A DNA stretch of 64,000 nt, taken from assembly GCA_017795105.1 (NCBI GenBank), contig CP051247.1, positions 2,046,001 through 2,110,000 on the forward strand, given 5' to 3'. Positions 22,371-31,371 of the stretch are shown here, piece after piece (position 1 is the stretch's first letter; each line of letters begins with the position of its first letter). The translations under genes and the position numbers were made by a program. Below the pieces are notes generated by a model. The model was given only the letters and a program-made list of their open reading frames with translations, did no database searches and had not been told where the DNA came from. The stretch is from Planctomycetaceae bacterium (GTDB lineage Bacteria; Planctomycetota; Planctomycetia; Planctomycetales; Planctomycetaceae).

Positions 22371-23238
22371 AGCTCTCGTTATCGACCTTCCTGACAGGGA
22401 TCTGGACTTCAAAGTAACGGTTGAACGGCAACACGAACGGGCTGTTGTAAGACATCGTCCGCATCGCTCCAGCTGCTTCATATTCCGTACCTTGCGTCGC
22501 CAGCCATTCCTCAAGCCGCTTGACCGCAAAGTCAATCTGGCTACGGCTGGTCTTGCCGCGGCAGCCGATCGAAATGAACGTTCCGGCCGGAACGTCGACC
22601 ACCTCAACGCGACCGTCGGCCGGGTCGGCCCCCGTGCTGCCCATTTCCGGCCTGCGATACAGAAAGGCCATCGACTCCTGATCCGCACCGGCTCCGGTCG
22701 ATTCGTAATTGATCTCGACCGGAACAGTCATGGCGATGTCATTCCGCTTGATGTGGCCGAAAAGCCTCATGAAGGTTCCGTTATCCCCGTTCGTCATCCC
22801 AGCTCGCGCAATTCGATACGCGGGATAAGACTTCACCTCGATCACGTTGACCGGAGTGATCTCAGGAAATCCCTGAGGCAGCTCGCCTTCGTCGACCGGG
22901 ACGAACGTCAGTGATTCGCGCGTCCATTCGAGCTCCTGCCGCATGCGCTCGACCATCTCGCTTTCCGTCGACTGTCGCTGCGCACGCTCGACCGCGTTGT
23001 TGAGCATGGCTCTTCCGTAATGATCGTCCGGTAACGCGGCCGCTGCCTCGTCGACCACCGCCTGCCAGTCCTCCATCGTCGAGGACTTTTTCAACGAACG
23101 GTCCTGCAGCGACTTCTTCAGAATGCTGGCGGCTTCCAGAACTTCATCGGAAATCTTGTCACCGGCTCGTCCAAACCCGGCGGCGACAACGAAAGCGAGA
23201 ACAGCAGCCACACTGGCCAGAATGCGTTTTTTGAACAT
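22369..23238 (-). CDS. Secreted SOUL-family haem-binding protein
   Basis: This gene encodes 289 aa from the ATG at 23238 (GGGGAAGG 5 bases upstream; an earlier in-frame ATG lies before the signal peptide). A signal peptide (residues 1-25, ending GFGRAGD) and a charged helical stretch (about 30-110) precede the SOUL domain (about 115-285). Hallmarks are VIEVKSYPAYRIARA, FMRLFGHIKRNDIAMTVPVEI and the C-terminal RYFEVQIPV. SOUL proteins bind haem or related tetrapyrroles; the family's physiological role in bacteria is unclear. It follows the DUF1499 gene (85-base gap) on the same strand. Confidence 0.88.
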   Translation of the reverse strand: MFKKRILASVAAVLAFVVAAGFGRAGDKISDEVLEAASILKKSLQDRSLKKSSTMEDWQAVVDEAAAALPDDHYGRAMLNNAVERAQRQSTESEMVERMRQELEWTRESLTFVPVDEGELPQGFPEITPVNVIEVKSYPAYRIARAGMTNGDNGTFMRLFGHIKRNDIAMTVPVEINYESTGAGADQESMAFLYRRPEMGSTGADPADGRVEVVDVPAGTFISIGCRGKTSRSQIDFAVKRLEEWLATQGTEYEAAGAMRTMSYNSPFVLPFNRYFEVQIPVRKVDNES

Positions 23239-23322
23239 GAAACCTTCCCCGGAAAGCGAGAGACGCGAAACAACGACACTCTTTCGTTGTAGACGTCTCT
23301 CCAGAGGGGGCAAGGCGGATGC

Positions 23323-23811
23323 TCAGGAAGCGGCTTCAAACTTGCGGCGGATCTTCTCCATCCTTTTACGATTCACATTCAAGTCGTACGTACCAAGGCG
23401 GGAGGCGGCGCGGAAGTGAATGACACTGGCGGATTCATCGATGACGAACTCGACATCATCCACGAACCGGAAGACCAGGCTGCGAGACTCGGCGTGCAGG
23501 TAGTTGTCCCGCTCCTCAACGACGTTAGTCCGAGGCAGAGACTCGACAATCGTCTTAAGGCGCCTGCGAGCATCGTCGGCCGACCCTTCAAAGGGAATCG
23601 GCTCCATCTGCTGAGACTCGCGGGTCGCCTGAGTCGACACACAGTTGGGAGTGTCGGGGCAAGGTTTCAGCGTCATCCCATCCACTCCTGTTTCACGTTC
23701 GGGGGTCATGGCCAGTCGGGCGGCAATGGCCAGTCCGCCCGCTACGACGAAAATCAGAGCAAACCGCAGCAGTTTCCTGCGACCAGACTTCACTCCAGGC
23801 GTTTCGTTCAT
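23323..23811 (-). CDS. DUF1499 membrane-anchored protein
   Basis: This gene encodes 162 aa from the ATG at 23811, whose bases overlap the TGA of the MBL-fold gene in the arrangement ATGA, a classic coupled junction. A hydrophobic segment at about 15-33 (LLRFALIFVVAGGLAIAA) anchors the protein. The DUF1499 domain begins CPDTPNCVSTQA, its typical opening, and contains YLHAESRSLVFRFVDDVEF and a C-terminal LGTYDLNVNRKRMEKIR. The function of DUF1499 is unknown. Confidence 0.85.
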   Translation of the reverse strand: MNETPGVKSGRRKLLRFALIFVVAGGLAIAARLAMTPERETGVDGMTLKPCPDTPNCVSTQATRESQQMEPIPFEGSADDARRRLKTIVESLPRTNVVEERDNYLHAESRSLVFRFVDDVEFVIDESASVIHFRAASRLGTYDLNVNRKRMEKIRRKFEAAS

Positions 23812-24611
23812 CGCTCGGCCATCGCTCCCCATTGATACGGATCGTGATCGAACAGCAGCCACCAGCCTCGCTCTTCAATCAGTTCCATCAGTTTCAGTTT
23901 GTTCTGGCGAGTCTCCAGCTGATACATATCGTAAGCCATGCACCAGGCCATCGGACAATGGGCAGCCGTGGCGCAGATGTCCCCTGCGTAAACTGCCCCT
24001 TCATCGCCGCTTTCCAGAATGATCGACTGATGTCCCAAGGTATGTCCGCCGGTCTGCCAGACGCGGATGCCGGGAACAATCTCGTCGCCATCGGAAACGA
24101 GCCGCAGCTGCCCGGAATTCTCAAGCCCTTCGAAGTCGGCCCGGAAGTAGGAACCTTTCAATTCCTCGGCATCACTGTTGGCCGCGACCCATTCAATGCG
24201 GTTGACCACGTATTCGGCATTGGGGAATGTCGCCACGACAGATCCATCCTCCGCCAGACGAGTTCCTCCGCCGGCATGGTCAAAGTGCAGATGCGAGAGA
24301 ATGACCCGATCGACCTGTTCGGGGGAAATCCCGAGAGTACTCAGATTCTTGACCAGCGCATCACCATCTTCGATCGCGTGATGAAACCGGAACTTCTCCG
24401 GCAGCTTCGAGCCGTAGCCGGTGTCGATCAGAATTCGCTCACTGCCTGTCTCGACGAGCATGCAGTTCGTTTCCTGCAGAATTGTGTTTCGCTCATCCGG
24501 CTCGAAGTGCTTCGACCAGAGTTTGCGCGGGACGACACCGAAAAGTGTCCCTCCGTCGAGGCGATAGGTCCCCCCGGAGACGGCGGTGATCCGTAGATCT
24601 CCCAATGTCAT
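23808..24611 (-). CDS. MBL-fold metallohydrolase
   Basis: This gene encodes 267 aa. The ATG at 24611 is preferred because the conserved domain begins there (MTLGDLRITAV); a GTG at 24695 would add 28 residues that look unconserved. The metal-binding motif is HLHFDH at 107-112, and the second site includes GGHTLGHQS and FDHDP. The subgroup with LDGGTLFGVVPRKLW and the NCMLVETG opening usually acts as a hydrolase of small esters or lactones; substrate not predicted. It is the first gene of the coupled pair with the DUF1499 protein, with SOUL next, suggesting one operon. Confidence 0.85.
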   Translation of the reverse strand: MTLGDLRITAVSGGTYRLDGGTLFGVVPRKLWSKHFEPDERNTILQETNCMLVETGSERILIDTGYGSKLPEKFRFHHAIEDGDALVKNLSTLGISPEQVDRVILSHLHFDHAGGGTRLAEDGSVVATFPNAEYVVNRIEWVAANSDAEELKGSYFRADFEGLENSGQLRLVSDGDEIVPGIRVWQTGGHTLGHQSIILESGDEGAVYAGDICATAAHCPMAWCMAYDMYQLETRQNKLKLMELIEERGWWLLFDHDPYQWGAMAER

Positions 24612-24792
24612 CGTACGGGAAGCAGGTGCGGTTCGGAATTTCTCAAAGGGTGCATTGGACGACAATCGGTGGCTCCTGTATTCTGGTCCGTTCACTTTTT
24701 AATGATAGCCCGTCGGTTTCGATTTGAAATCGCAGAAATTCAGCCAACCGGCTCCTGCCTGAGCCGATGAGTGAGAACAGAGAGTTCCTCCC

Positions 24793-25896
<1,104 letters not shown>

Positions 25897-25960
25897 GCCG
25901 GTTCCGACGACTGCCAGCGAACCGCTGTTCCATGTTCGTGTCCTGCGGGCGTTCAGATCG

Positions 25961-25976
25961 CCGGAGTTGACTCCGG
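25961..25976. other. Perfect hairpin upstream of the SDR gene
   Basis: CCGGAGT-TG-ACTCCGG is a 7-bp perfect stem 64 bases after the dehydrogenase stop and 27 bases before the SDR start. It could be a weak terminator or an operator. Confidence 0.3.
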
Positions 25977-26003
25977 TATTCTACGCATCAAAGGGAGAGC
26001 GGT

Positions 26004-26789
26004 ATGTCTCAGCAGCGAGGTCGTTTGGAGCAGAAGCGGGCGGTTATCACAGGCGGCAGCGACGGAATCGGACTGGCGATCGCCGCCGCGTTCGTTGCCG
26101 AAGGGGCAGAAGTCTGGCTGATCGCCAGGAACCGAGACAAACTCGATGAGGCGGCTCGCTCCCTCACGGCTGCTGGCGGCACGGTCCGCAGCACCGCAGC
26201 CGATCTGACCGATCCCGTGCAGGTTCAAAACGCCGCCGACGGGATCGCGTCGGCTTGGGAACAATGCGACGTCCTGGTCAATAACGCGGGGATGGCTCGC
26301 TTCACACCGTTCGCCGAAGTCCCTCCTGCTGAGATTCAGGCTCAGGTGCAATTGAACCTGCTTACGCCCTATGTCCTGACGCAGTCCTTGCTTCCGTTGC
26401 TTCAGAAGGCCGGCGGGAACGTCATCAACATCTCTTCGACCTCGGCTCATCGGCTGATTCCAGGCCGGCCCGCTTCGGTGTATGCAATGACGAAGGGAGG
26501 CATCAACTCTCTCACAAAAGCGCTGGCTCTGGAACTGGGGCCGACCGGAGTTCGCGTCAATGCAATTGCCCCCGGCACGGTCCGCACAACCTTGTCGAAG
26601 AACATGATCGCCAGCTTTTCCGAGGAGCGGCGGGCCGCTTACGAGAAGTTTGTCAGCGAAGCGTTTGCGATGGGTCGGCTCGGTGAACCCGAGGAAGTCG
26701 GGTCTCTGGCGGTCTATCTGGCGTCCGACGAAGCTCGCTGGACGACGGGCTCCGTCTTTGTTCTGGATGGCGGGTTGAGCACGAACTGA
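26004..26789 (+). CDS. Short-chain dehydrogenase/reductase (SDR)
   Basis: This gene encodes 261 aa. The start ATG at 26004 has GGGAGAG 6 bases upstream. The cofactor motif T-G-G-S-D-G-I-G is at 16-23, NNAG at 93-96, and the catalytic residues S147, Y160 and K164 (Y-x-x-x-K) are present. The C-terminus ends with a typical VFVLDGGLSTN. Classical SDR fold, NAD(P)-dependent. Substrate unknown. It shares strand and neighbourhood with the MDR, but they need not act together. Confidence 0.88.
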   Translation: MSQQRGRLEQKRAVITGGSDGIGLAIAAAFVAEGAEVWLIARNRDKLDEAARSLTAAGGTVRSTAADLTDPVQVQNAADGIASAWEQCDVLVNNAGMARFTPFAEVPPAEIQAQVQLNLLTPYVLTQSLLPLLQKAGGNVINISSTSAHRLIPGRPASVYAMTKGGINSLTKALALELGPTGVRVNAIAPGTVRTTLSKNMIASFSEERRAAYEKFVSEAFAMGRLGEPEEVGSLAVYLASDEARWTTGSVFVLDGGLSTN

Positions 26790-26806
26790 TTCTCTCTCCC
26801 AAATGC

Positions 26807-26842
26807 AACAGGCTGAGATCCTGCCCTGGACCTCAGCCTGTT
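26807..26842. terminator. Bidirectional terminator between the SDR and baeRF genes
   Basis: AACAGGCTGAG and CTCAGCCTGTT form a perfect 11-bp stem with a 14-base loop between two convergent genes. T-tracts are short on both sides. Confidence 0.6.
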
Positions 26843-26864
26843 AACGCTTCCCAAAGGAGGAAAA

Positions 26865-28031
26865 TCAATAGCGGAAGATTGCGGCAACCCCTTCCTTGCT
26901 GAAGGACTGGTCGCCATCAATCAACCGGACCTCGCCATCGGCTCTCAGCGTCTTGAGGGCAGCGACGTTGCAAAGGTCGTAGTTACTCGCGCCATTTTCC
27001 TCGGCCTTGGAAATGGCGCGTTGCTCTTCGTCGAACGTTCCCCAGATCGGGTGGCCTTCCTGCAACAGAAGCGTTTCAACGCGACCGTCCTGAGCGGCGA
27101 TCAGAATCTCGGCGATCGACTCTTTCCCGGCTGGAGACGTGCGCGCTTCGCCCCACCGATCGAGAACGAGTTGCTCGTCCTCTTCGATCTGCTTCTCGAC
27201 CATCGGCCAGGCGAGCGTGTGGAGTTGAGCCGGGTTCATCTCATCATGATTCCCCGAAATTGGCTCGGAGATCAGATGCGGATAATCGCATTCCTTACGG
27301 AAGTATGAAAAGAGCTCATCGACCCCGGCAAAGACTAACGGCTTATGGCTGTTATAAAGATAGTCATTCAGCGGCTGAGCGACCGCTTTCAGGAATTCCT
27401 TGTACTCCGCATGGCGGTCATGTTCGTAGTGCCCGTGCGGAACTGCCTGATCTTTGGCCCCCGGCTGTCCGCCGAAGGAATGCAGAGCGAATCCTTTCTG
27501 CTGGTGGCCATTGATGACCTCGATCAAAGAACCTGGCAGGTCATCGAGTTCAACAGCCGTGAGTCCCGTTCGGGACCCTTCAAACAGACGGACCTGATTT
27601 TGGCTGACATCGAGCAGACAGAACTGGCGATCGTGCTGAATGGCTCCCAGGAGCGGAAGCACATGAAAACGGGGGGCAATGATCGTCTGCTCTTGAACGC
27701 CGTCGGGCAGTGAGAAGACGCGATGCTCCTGATTGGGCGACACGAAAATCGCCAGCCCGCCTCCCTGATGCCGCCAGAACTCCTGGGCTTCAGCCGGCCC
27801 ATCGCTGCGGTAGAGATCTTCAAACGGCTGAAACAGTAGCCGAATTTCCCCGCCCGGCATTCCCCAGTCGGCCAGTTGCTTACTCGCCTCGGTGACGCAG
27901 TTTTTGAGGCGGATCGGATCTTCGCGGGTCTGCGGACCTTTTTCGTGTGTGGGCAGGTAGATCGACACACACGGCTCTCCGCCATCGGAGCACAGTTCTC
28001 TAACGTCGTCCATCTTCGGTGTATTCAGCAT
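26865..28031 (-). CDS. baeRF-type (bacterial archaeo-eukaryotic release-factor-like) protein
   Basis: This gene encodes 388 aa from the ATG at 28031, with GGGGGAG 4 bases upstream; the frame is open further but the added residues are not conserved-looking. The opening CVSIYLPTHEKGPQTREDPIRLKN, then GGLAIFVSPN and FCLLDVSQNQVRLFEG, is the usual layout of the bacterial eRF1-like family (baeRF group 3). These proteins share domain 2 of release factor 1 (aRF1/eRF1) but their cellular function is unproven; a role in ribosome or stress biology has been proposed. The C-terminal part (LDRWGEARTSPAGKESI) is the conserved last domain. The gene is convergent with the SDR gene. Confidence 0.8.
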   Translation of the reverse strand: MLNTPKMDDVRELCSDGGEPCVSIYLPTHEKGPQTREDPIRLKNCVTEASKQLADWGMPGGEIRLLFQPFEDLYRSDGPAEAQEFWRHQGGGLAIFVSPNQEHRVFSLPDGVQEQTIIAPRFHVLPLLGAIQHDRQFCLLDVSQNQVRLFEGSRTGLTAVELDDLPGSLIEVINGHQQKGFALHSFGGQPGAKDQAVPHGHYEHDRHAEYKEFLKAVAQPLNDYLYNSHKPLVFAGVDELFSYFRKECDYPHLISEPISGNHDEMNPAQLHTLAWPMVEKQIEEDEQLVLDRWGEARTSPAGKESIAEILIAAQDGRVETLLLQEGHPIWGTFDEEQRAISKAEENGASNYDLCNVAALKTLRADGEVRLIDGDQSFSKEGVAAIFRY

Positions 28032-28522
28032 CGCTCTCCCCCTTCGTGCACGTGTGCGTGAAATATCGGATTCGCAGCTGGCTGTCACACTTCGAAGTCA
28101 TTCGGACTTCAGTTCCAATTTTAACCGGAAAACTTGAAGCCGCAATTCCATCTGGAATGCCCCACCTGCCGCGCCCCAGCGGACACTGAGGCAGCAAACT
28201 GATCGGTCATCCTCCAGAAAGAGCTGCTTCAACGCTGTGTTATTCAGCGACAGCGGACTGCAAAGCGGATGAAACGCAAACTTCGGACCAATACGGCAGG
28301 AATGCCACGGGCCTGGATCTCCGTGAAACGGGAAACCGCGATGAGCCCGGTTGCTGATTCCAAGAATAAAAATGAGCGTCGCTTTGCACTCCGGTGGAAA
28401 GATTCCGGGTTCAACCTGTCTCGGCTCACTTTCTCTTGGTATTATCCATCGTGCTTCGCCGATCCCCACGGATTCCGACGAGCACGACGGTAACAGAAAG
28501 TCCTGGAGAGCGGGTAAAGTTC
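28032..28522. other. Intergenic region between baeRF and arsR genes
   Basis: About 490 bases with divergent transcription on its flanks, so it should hold two promoters. No convincing gene: open frames on both strands lack ribosome sites and family features. Confidence 0.4.
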
Positions 28523-28837
28523 GTGACTGAGGATCGGCTTCAATCGAAACTGTGTGCGGAAAAGCTCAAGGCGTTGGGCGAACCGATTCGGGTGCGAATT
28601 GTGGACCTGCTGCGGGATGGCGAGAAAACCGTGACGGAGATCGCGGCGAGTCTCGGCGAAGAAATCGTCAACATCTCCCATCATCTCGGCATCCTGTATC
28701 ACGCCGGGCTGGTTGAGAAGACGAAACAGGGCCGCTTCGTGCTCTACCGGCTGCATCCGGATGTCTCGGCAGTCAGCCGCGGTGGAAAGCAGCATCTCGA
28801 TTTCGGCTGCTGTCGCCTGGAAGTCCCTGACGAATAA
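28523..28837 (+). CDS. ArsR-family winged-helix regulator
   Basis: This gene encodes 104 aa from the GTG at 28523. GGAGAG is 12 bases upstream. The frame is open further to the left but the domain starts about residue 8. Winged-helix core: LKALGEPIRVRIVDLLRDG, then VTEIAASLGEEIVNISHHLGILYHAGLV and GRFVLYRLHP. The typical metal-site Cys of ArsR (ELCVCDL) is absent; a Cys pair near the C-terminus (LDFGCCRLEVP) could instead bind metal or sense redox. The downstream genes (membrane protein, TspO, UvsE) are candidates for control. Confidence 0.88.
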   Translation: MTEDRLQSKLCAEKLKALGEPIRVRIVDLLRDGEKTVTEIAASLGEEIVNISHHLGILYHAGLVEKTKQGRFVLYRLHPDVSAVSRGGKQHLDFGCCRLEVPDE

Positions 28838-28864
28838 CCGCGGAAATCCGAATGGAGTCCTGCG

Positions 28865-29209
28865 ATGAGTACTCCCCTTTCCGAGTCAACGCCGGTGATT
28901 GCGATCGGCATCCGCCCTGCCGTCTGGTGGATCGCGTTCTTCAGTCCGCTTCTCAGCTTTTTTGCACTTGTCCTCGCTGGATGGACGCGGGTCCCCGATC
29001 TCCTCGGACAAGCTGCTCTCATCGCCACGTTTCTCAGTCCGCTGGTTGCCATCGTTTGCTGTCTGCCGGTGATCTGGACACGGCATCGCAGTCCGGGGAG
29101 CCGGGCCATGGGACTCACCGCTGTTCTGCTGGGAATTCTCCTCCAGTTCGCTTTTGTCCTGATGATTCTCGCTGCCGTGGTCACTGCGATGATCAGCTAC
29201 GCGCAATAG
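28865..29209 (+). CDS. Small membrane protein, three predicted helices
   Basis: This gene encodes 114 aa. Start ATG at 28865; the preceding AATGGAGTCCTGCG contains a GGAG 8 bases upstream. Hydrophobic segments at about 18-40, 47-70 and 85-110. No catalytic motif. It lies 27 bases after the ArsR stop, so it is probably in one transcript. No family recognised. Confidence 0.7.
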   Translation: MSTPLSESTPVIAIGIRPAVWWIAFFSPLLSFFALVLAGWTRVPDLLGQAALIATFLSPLVAIVCCLPVIWTRHRSPGSRAMGLTAVLLGILLQFAFVLMILAAVVTAMISYAQ

Positions 29210-29325
29210 CTTGGATCTTCTGATTCTCTTCCGGCTGGCTTCAGAAACCGGGTTTAATCCGACGACTGGCGATCTACAATCGAGTTTCTTGAACTCACTC
29301 TTTCGTACAGGAAACTCTCGCTCCC

Positions 29326-29730
29326 ATGTCGTGGATGGAATGGTATCAGAGCCTTGCCAAACCGGAGTGGACGCCGGCTCCCGCGACGATCTCGCTCATG
29401 TGGCAGATCCTGTATCCGATCATCATCGTCACGTTCGGCTATGTTTTCGTGCAGACAGCTCGCCGGAAATGGCCTGTTCGAGTCGCGATTCCGTTTGTGG
29501 TCAATCTCGTCGCGAACCTCAGTTTCACACCGTTGATGTTCGGGCTGCAGAGCATTCCGCTGGCGACGGTTGATATCGTGATCGTGTGGGCGACGATCAT
29601 CTGGATGATGTTCGCCGTCTGGCAGCACAGTCGCTGGATCGCTCTGGCACAGCTTCCGTACCTGACGTGGGTGTCGATCGCGACAGTGCTCCAACTGTCG
29701 ATCATGGCCATGAACTGGGCTCGGATATGA
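29326..29730 (+). CDS. tspO: TspO/MBR-like membrane protein
   Basis: This gene encodes 134 aa. The opening WYQSLAKPEWTPAPATISLMW is the family signature (W-x-x-L-x-K-P-x-W-T-P-P), and NLVANLSFTPLMFGLQS matches the second conserved block where most homologues have NxxWSxxFF. Four to five membrane helices are present; the protein is slightly shorter than typical TspO (about 150-160 aa), mostly at the C-terminus. TspO proteins bind tetrapyrroles and act in stress and light responses. The stop overlaps the UvsE start in the arrangement ATGA, so the two are translationally coupled. Confidence 0.82.
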   Translation: MSWMEWYQSLAKPEWTPAPATISLMWQILYPIIIVTFGYVFVQTARRKWPVRVAIPFVVNLVANLSFTPLMFGLQSIPLATVDIVIVWATIIWMMFAVWQHSRWIALAQLPYLTWVSIATVLQLSIMAMNWARI

Positions 29731-30677
29731 TTCGGTTCGGCCTCTGTTGCACCTTCCGCGATGAACCGATCAAGTTCTGCACGACCACCGTGGCTGCGGT
29801 GAGCAAAATGGAACGGGCTGATGCTCTGCAGAAACTGAGTCGACTTTGCCTGTCGAACGCCGATGCCCTCTATGCCGCGTTACAGTTCTGTGCCGCGAAC
29901 GGCATCGGCTGCTTTCGGGTGAATAGTCAGATCCTGCCGCTGAAAACCCACGCCGAGTGCGGCTACAACATGGCCGAACTTCCCGAGGCCGAAACGATCG
30001 TCGCTCGCTTCAAACAGTGCAGAACATTTTCGCGAAAGCACAATCTGCGCACCTGTTTCCACCCCGATCAGTTTGTGGTCCTCAACTCCCAGAAAGAGGA
30101 GGTCGTCGAGCGTTCGCTGCAGGAGATCGAGTATCAGGCGGAGGTTGCCGCGTGGATTGGAGCCGATGTCATCAATATTCACGGCGGGGGAGCCTTCGGC
30201 GACAAGCAGCTCGCACTCTCGGAGTTCGCCCGCAATCTGAACCGGCTGTCTGCCCGGGCCCGCAAACGACTGACCGTCGAGAACGACGATGTCACCTACA
30301 CTCCCGTTGACCTGCTTTCGTTATGCCGTGCAGAGGGAATTCCGTTCGTTTACGACGTGCATCATCATCGTTGTCGACCGGATGAATACTCCATCGAAGA
30401 AGCGACCGTGCATGCTCTGGCCACCTGGAAGAACCGCGAGCCGCTGTTCCACATCTCCAGCCCACTCGAAGGCTGGAACGGCCCGAAACCGCGGCGGCAT
30501 CACGACTTCATCGACATCGCCGACTTCCCCGACTGCTGGAAAGAACTCGACCTTACCGTCGAGGTCGAAGCGAAGGCCAAAGAGGTTGCCGTGCTCCGGT
30601 TGAAGGAAATTCTGTCGCCTGGGAACAACCGCAGACACAGCTCGCAGTGTTCGCCTCCTACCCCGAAACGTCAGTGA
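29727..30677 (+). CDS. uvsE: UV damage endonuclease (UvsE/UVDE family)
   Basis: UvsE nicks DNA 5' to UV lesions such as pyrimidine dimers. The 316-aa protein has the TIM-barrel layout: opening IRFGLCCTF, then FRVNSQILPLKTHAECGY, FHPDQFVVLNS, VINIHGGGAFGDK, TVENDD and VYDVHHHRC, with His/Asp/Glu metal ligands (H in FHPDQF, H in INIHGGG, E in VENDD, DVHHH). The start at 29727 overlaps the TspO stop. The last 15 residues (SSQCSPPTPKRQ) and the stop codon come from an intergenic repeat element (see 30661-30720), so the real C-terminus of the ancestral protein probably lay a little earlier. Confidence 0.92.
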   Translation: MIRFGLCCTFRDEPIKFCTTTVAAVSKMERADALQKLSRLCLSNADALYAALQFCAANGIGCFRVNSQILPLKTHAECGYNMAELPEAETIVARFKQCRTFSRKHNLRTCFHPDQFVVLNSQKEEVVERSLQEIEYQAEVAAWIGADVINIHGGGAFGDKQLALSEFARNLNRLSARARKRLTVENDDVTYTPVDLLSLCRAEGIPFVYDVHHHRCRPDEYSIEEATVHALATWKNREPLFHISSPLEGWNGPKPRRHHDFIDIADFPDCWKELDLTVEVEAKAKEVAVLRLKEILSPGNNRRHSSQCSPPTPKRQ

Positions 30678-30720
30678 GGGACCCTAACATCAAACAACCT
30701 CGCTTACCGGTCGGGTTGAG
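30661..30720. repeat. Bipartite repeat (family D, copy 1) overlapping the end of uvsE
   Basis: CCCGAAACGTCAGTGAGGGACC is followed after about 20 bases by the diverged mate arm CCTCGCTTACCGGTCGGG, ending GGGTTGAG. The element at 39923-39981 has the same layout. The TGA of uvsE is inside the first arm (CGTCAGTGA). Confidence 0.7.
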
Positions 30721-30835
30721 GTGAGCACGAACCGCTCATCGTATGATGAAATGACAGCGGGAGTCGACGCCTCCACCGAGCGTCCAATTGCTGCGATACG
30801 CATGCGGCTATCCCAGCCAGCGAGCTGTTGGCCTT

Positions 30836-31357
30836 TTACCAGGGCATTTCCATCAGATCGACGATGCGGCGGGCCAGGCGGGTGATGGCTTCGTGCTTGG
30901 CGGTGGCGAGCGACTGACCGACTTCCGGGGCGAAGTTCGCCTGCATCAGCAGTTGTCGCGTCGGGGCATCGATCGGAACCTGATGGCGGGCCAACAGTTG
31001 GCCGGTGTGGTTCTCTTCCCACAGTACTTCGACACCGATCCCGAGCTGGAGCTGACGGGGATCGTCGAAGGCGGTTTCGCCAAGAACGTCCTTGCGGACT
31101 TCGACCACATGCCCAATGAGCACGGTGTCGGCATGCTCGGCCGATGAGATCTGAAACGGGGTGCGGGCCCGGATCTCTTTCTGGACCGCTTCGGTCAATT
31201 CGATGTTGATATTACGCCGGAACAGGTCCGAGGTAAAAATCGGCACGTGGACCGACCGCACTTCGGGATCATACGGCCCGCCGATTCTGTAGCCGCAGCC
31301 GGCGACCGCGCCGACGGCCAGACAGCTGAACAGATTCAAAAAATCTCGACGGGTCAT
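30836..31357 (-). CDS. LptE-like outer-membrane LPS assembly lipoprotein
   Basis: This gene encodes 173 aa. Lipoprotein signal with Cys21 in AVAGC, followed by GYRIGG, the usual LptE opening (GCGY). The mature part has the LptE pattern of small beta-strands and a helix: VRSVHVPIFTSDLFRRNINIELTEAVQKEI, then ADTVLIGHVVEV and a C-terminal helix LATAKHEAITRLARRIVDLM. LptE forms the plug of the LptDE translocon that places LPS in the outer leaflet. It starts 14 bases after the stop of the TPR gene upstream; with recO further up, the three form a likely operon. Substrate or partner specificity is not shown. Confidence 0.8.
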   Translation of the reverse strand: MTRRDFLNLFSCLAVGAVAGCGYRIGGPYDPEVRSVHVPIFTSDLFRRNINIELTEAVQKEIRARTPFQISSAEHADTVLIGHVVEVRKDVLGETAFDDPRQLQLGIGVEVLWEENHTGQLLARHQVPIDAPTRQLLMQANFAPEVGQSLATAKHEAITRLARRIVDLMEMPW

Positions 31358-31371
31358 GACCTCTAATCACA

